Source of the DNA: Pseudomonadota bacterium
Lineage (GTDB): Bacteria; Myxococcota; Bradymonadia; UBA4248
NCBI GenBank assembly: GCA_017613855.1
Contig: JAGACY010000343.1
Coordinates: 1-6,911 of the forward strand
Reading direction: 5' to 3'
DNA length: 6,911 bases
The notes beneath the pieces were generated by a model. It searched no databases. It was not told the DNA's origin and was given only the letters and a program-made list of their open reading frames with translations. Of this stretch, positions 5,514 to 6,911 are shown in pieces. Made by a program: the position numbers and the translations under genes. The number at the start of each line of letters is the position of its first letter. Position 1 is the first letter of the stretch.

Positions 5514-6911
5514 ATGCAAAGATGCGGAATATGGGGAAAATTGTTTATTTTCCTGACACTTATGATGCTTCCGTCGATGGCATGGGCGAACAAGCTCACG
5601 ATTATTGATGTGGAAACGCCGCAGGAAAACTCATCGGCAGAAGAAGCAAAACTCTCGGTCTACTTCGATCTGCGGTCTGGGTCACAGATGCCCATTACCG
5701 GTATTACCGCAGACAATTGCAGCATCCTCATCGAAGGCAAAAAGCCCGAAGTCGTCCGCACCGAGATGGTACCCTTTGTTGAAGGTGAGATGGGTGTCGG
5801 CGTACTGTTCATTTTCCCGATTGCGAAGAACTATCAGGAAAGCGAATTCGCCATTCGTACGCACCTCAAAGGGTTGCTGCAAAAGATGGATCGTAAGATC
5901 GACCAGGTGAATGCCGTCACTTACGAGCGCCAGAGCACGAGCCGTGGCTGGACAGTGGCTGCCGAAAAGACCCTCATGAGATACCTCGATGAAGTCTCGA
6001 ATACCGACGAAGTCGAGCCCAATTTCTTCGGTTCTTTCGCGACCGCAATGTCTGCGTTTGACAGCTTAAAGAATGTCTCACAAAAATACCTCGTCATCAT
6101 CAGCGATGCCGAAGGTGCCAACTTTGGTAACAATGAGCAGGCCAATACCCGCATCAGCGAGTTTATCGACAAATTAAAGAAAGCCAACATTATCCCGATT
6201 GTCATTGCCTACAGCCCGGATGGCAGGGGTGCCATGTCCAACATTCACCACATCCAGCGTATTGCAACCGAATTGGGCGGCTATTATTTCCTCGCTGAAA
6301 GTGAGAGCAATTACCAGAGTATTATCCTTTCGGATGTGTACAACTGCATCTATTCGAAATACCTCCTCAAGACCACCCTCAATATGGACGGTGACAGTTA
6401 CCTTGAGCAGGGCAAGAACTACAACCTTCAGCTCGTCGTCAAAACCTCCAAGGACAGCAGTGACGAAGACAAGGCAGCCATCAAGATCAACTGGCCAAAA
6501 CTCAAGAAGAATCGCCTCTGGCTGTGGCTCCTGATTAGCGGTGTCCTCATCGTGGGTGCTGGTGTCACTGTTTTCATCATCATGCGCCGCAGACAGGAAG
6601 AAGAAATCGAAGCGGTCGACGAAGGCCCGCAGGTCGTCTGCTGTGCCACCTGTGGCAAAGAGATTCCTCAGCAGTTGTATGGGTTTAACGGTGAGTTCTG
6701 CTTGTCCGGCGGTCTGCCCGACTGCCCCTATTATCAGATGCCCGACCGCGGAAAGATTCAAATCACGCGTGGCCCCATGGCCGACACGACATTCTTTATC
6801 AAAAAAGATGTGACGACGATTGGATCGTACCCCGAGAATGACATCTACCTGGCGGACAAATCCGTTTCACGAAAGCATGCTGCCATTAAAACAGATGAAG
6901 GCAAACGCTAC
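5514..6911 (+). CDS. Transmembrane vWA-like/FHA protein, 3' partial
   Basis: An open frame of 466 codons runs off the window without a stop. It has a signal peptide (cleavage likely after Ala-Trp-Ala25) and a vWA-like ectodomain (about 26-330) that aligns gap-free with the upstream paralogue. Strand 1 is GVGVLFIFP (94-102) without a DxSxS metal motif; Asp198 in SDAEG is kept. One membrane helix (about 335-357) is followed by Arg-Arg-Arg (358-360), which predicts a cytoplasmic C-terminus. Next come Cys376, Cys377, Cys380, Cys396 and Cys404, spaced like a small zinc ribbon. An FHA domain then begins (about 420 on), shown by TTIGSYPENDIYL (434-446) and SVSRKHAAI (450-458). FHA domains normally bind phosphothreonine; the Arg usual after Ile-Gly is Ser438, while Ser452, Arg453, His455 and Asn442 are kept. 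A sensor or scaffold linking an outside ligand to Ser/Thr-kinase signalling is inferred, not shown. The remaining FHA and anything beyond lie outside the window. Confidence 0.9.
   Translation, partial: MQRCGIWGKLFIFLTLMMLPSMAWANKLTIIDVETPQENSSAEEAKLSVYFDLRSGSQMPITGITADNCSILIEGKKPEVVRTEMVPFVEGEMGVGVLFIFPIAKNYQESEFAIRTHLKGLLQKMDRKIDQVNAVTYERQSTSRGWTVAAEKTLMRYLDEVSNTDEVEPNFFGSFATAMSAFDSLKNVSQKYLVIISDAEGANFGNNEQANTRISEFIDKLKKANIIPIVIAYSPDGRGAMSNIHHIQRIATELGGYYFLAESESNYQSIILSDVYNCIYSKYLLKTTLNMDGDSYLEQGKNYNLQLVVKTSKDSSDEDKAAIKINWPKLKKNRLWLWLLISGVLIVGAGVTVFIIMRRRQEEEIEAVDEGPQVVCCATCGKEIPQQLYGFNGEFCLSGGLPDCPYYQMPDRGKIQITRGPMADTTFFIKKDVTTIGSYPENDIYLADKSVSRKHAAIKTDEGKRY

Noticed and set aside
5387..5910. 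Overlapping + strand open frames in other phases around the second paralogue start
   Set aside because: They are out of frame with the paralogue alignment, which runs in one frame from 5514 to the window end with a signal peptide and FHA motif.

Overview
The window looks like chromosomal DNA from a Gram-negative (diderm) bacterium. It carries a LolC/LolE-type lipoprotein-release permease, which implies an outer-membrane lipoprotein pathway, next to Tat translocase genes. It also carries two secreted, membrane-anchored von Willebrand A-like proteins, one with a cytoplasmic FHA domain. vWA plus FHA architectures of this kind are common in deltaproteobacterial, myxobacterial and acidobacterial lineages, so such an origin is a reasonable guess. 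The sequence alone does not prove a taxon. All genes lie on the + strand.

Layout: 1-556 is non-coding and rich in 7-bp tandem repeats, including an 18-copy array. 557-3347 is a tight three-gene cluster: lolC/E-like permease, tatB, tatC. The permease stop touches the GTG of tatB, and tatB overlaps tatC by 8 bp. 3348-3666 is a second repeat-rich spacer; its first heptamer array actually supplies the tatC stop codon. 3667-4800 encodes a complete 377-residue protein with a signal peptide, a vWA-like ectodomain and one membrane anchor. 4801-5513 is a spacer made mostly of repeats: two copies of a ~77-bp double-hairpin repeat flank two tandem palindromic units of ~157 and ~172 bp that contain heptamers in their arms. 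5514-6911 encodes a second, longer paralogue that runs off the window end. It has a signal peptide, vWA-like ectodomain, membrane helix, Cys-rich (zinc-ribbon-like) segment and the start of an FHA domain.

The first block is envelope biogenesis: TatBC exports folded proteins and the Lol permease extracts lipoproteins from the inner membrane. The second block is the more unusual part. Two paralogues are 62% identical without a gap over 330 residues (206/330 by my hand count). Both are predicted to expose a vWA-like domain outside the cytoplasm, but only the second keeps a cytoplasmic signalling tail. The first ends just after its membrane helix, exactly where a repeat element begins. This suggests a receptor-like pair, or a repeat-mediated truncation of one copy. 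Function is inferred from architecture only.

The other theme is repeats with a period of seven. At least six different heptamer families occur in the spacers, in gene ends and inside the palindromic elements, which points to a genome-wide process that generates heptamers rather than one inherited satellite.
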